NCBI GenBank assembly: GCA_040754475.1
Contig: JBFMCN010000027.1
Location: 1 to 19,834 of the forward strand
DNA length: 19,834 bases
Source of the DNA: JAJPHY01 sp040754475
GTDB taxonomy: Bacteria; Actinomycetota; UBA4738; HRBIN12
Direction: 5' to 3'
Positions 19,747 through 19,834 of this stretch are shown here, piece by piece. The stretch's first letter is position 1, and every line of letters starts with the position of its first letter. A program made the position numbers and the translations under genes. The notes below the pieces were generated by a model, which was not told where the DNA came from, searched no databases, and saw only the letters and a list, made by a program, of their open reading frames with translations.

Positions 19747-19834
19747 TGTCACAGGGGGGTGCGAGACTCCGCGCCATGAGGCACTCCCCCTCATTGTCAT
19801 GTCATGCGAGGCGGGCTCGCGCTCCCGCTTGCAC

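Noticed and set aside
1..19834. CRISPR arrays, tRNA or rRNA genes, and insertion sequences
   Set aside because: No regularly spaced repeats, cloverleaf-like segments, transposase motifs or terminal repeats were seen by eye; a covariance or repeat search was not possible.

Overview
The window reads as a high-GC chromosome segment. It is probably from an actinobacterium or a near relative: strong GC bias at third codon positions, several GTG and TTG starts, genes packed end to end, an actinobacterial-type acyl-CoA carboxylase with a small companion subunit, a crotonyl-CoA carboxylase/reductase, and many start codons about 7 nt after a TANNNT hexamer with no ribosome binding site (leaderless). 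I cannot name the species. No rRNA, tRNA, CRISPR array or insertion sequence was recognised, and no gene-free stretch exceeds 300 bases.

Left part (1-4090, mostly minus strand). A probable four-gene operon runs right to left: an acyl-CoA carboxylase carboxyltransferase subunit, a small protein in the place of an epsilon subunit, a family-4-type glycosyltransferase, and a family-2 glycosyltransferase. The promoter carries a perfect 7-bp inverted repeat that looks like an operator.

Centre-left (4091-7491, plus strand). A stand-alone PD-(D/E)XK nuclease with four Fe-S-type cysteines is followed by a three-domain regulator (winged helix, GHKL ATPase, DUF4325/STAS-like) under a promoter flanked by ACGTTTTG repeats, then by a crotonyl-CoA carboxylase/reductase under a readable sigma-70-like promoter.

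Centre (7488-11090). There is a small XRE-type regulator, a divergent FtsH-like membrane AAA+ metalloprotease, a HAD-family phosphatase, and a Nudix hydrolase of the YfcD/IPP-isomerase-like type. Two convergent pairs overlap by 4 bp at their stop codons.

Right part (11125-19834). A minus-strand two-pass membrane protein has a histidine-kinase-like extracytoplasmic sensor but only a linker and coiled coil where a kinase would be. Divergent from it is the most notable element, a tightly coupled NurA-HerA-SbcD(Mre11)-SbcC(Rad50) operon. This is the archaeal-style DNA-end-resection gene set in a bacterial-looking genome, and its HerA has an atypical P-loop. It is followed by a minimal nucleotidyltransferase (antitoxin type) and a HEPN partner gene that appears broken by a frameshift plus an internal deletion.

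Gene calls rest on motif reading and recalled family knowledge; no database search was run.
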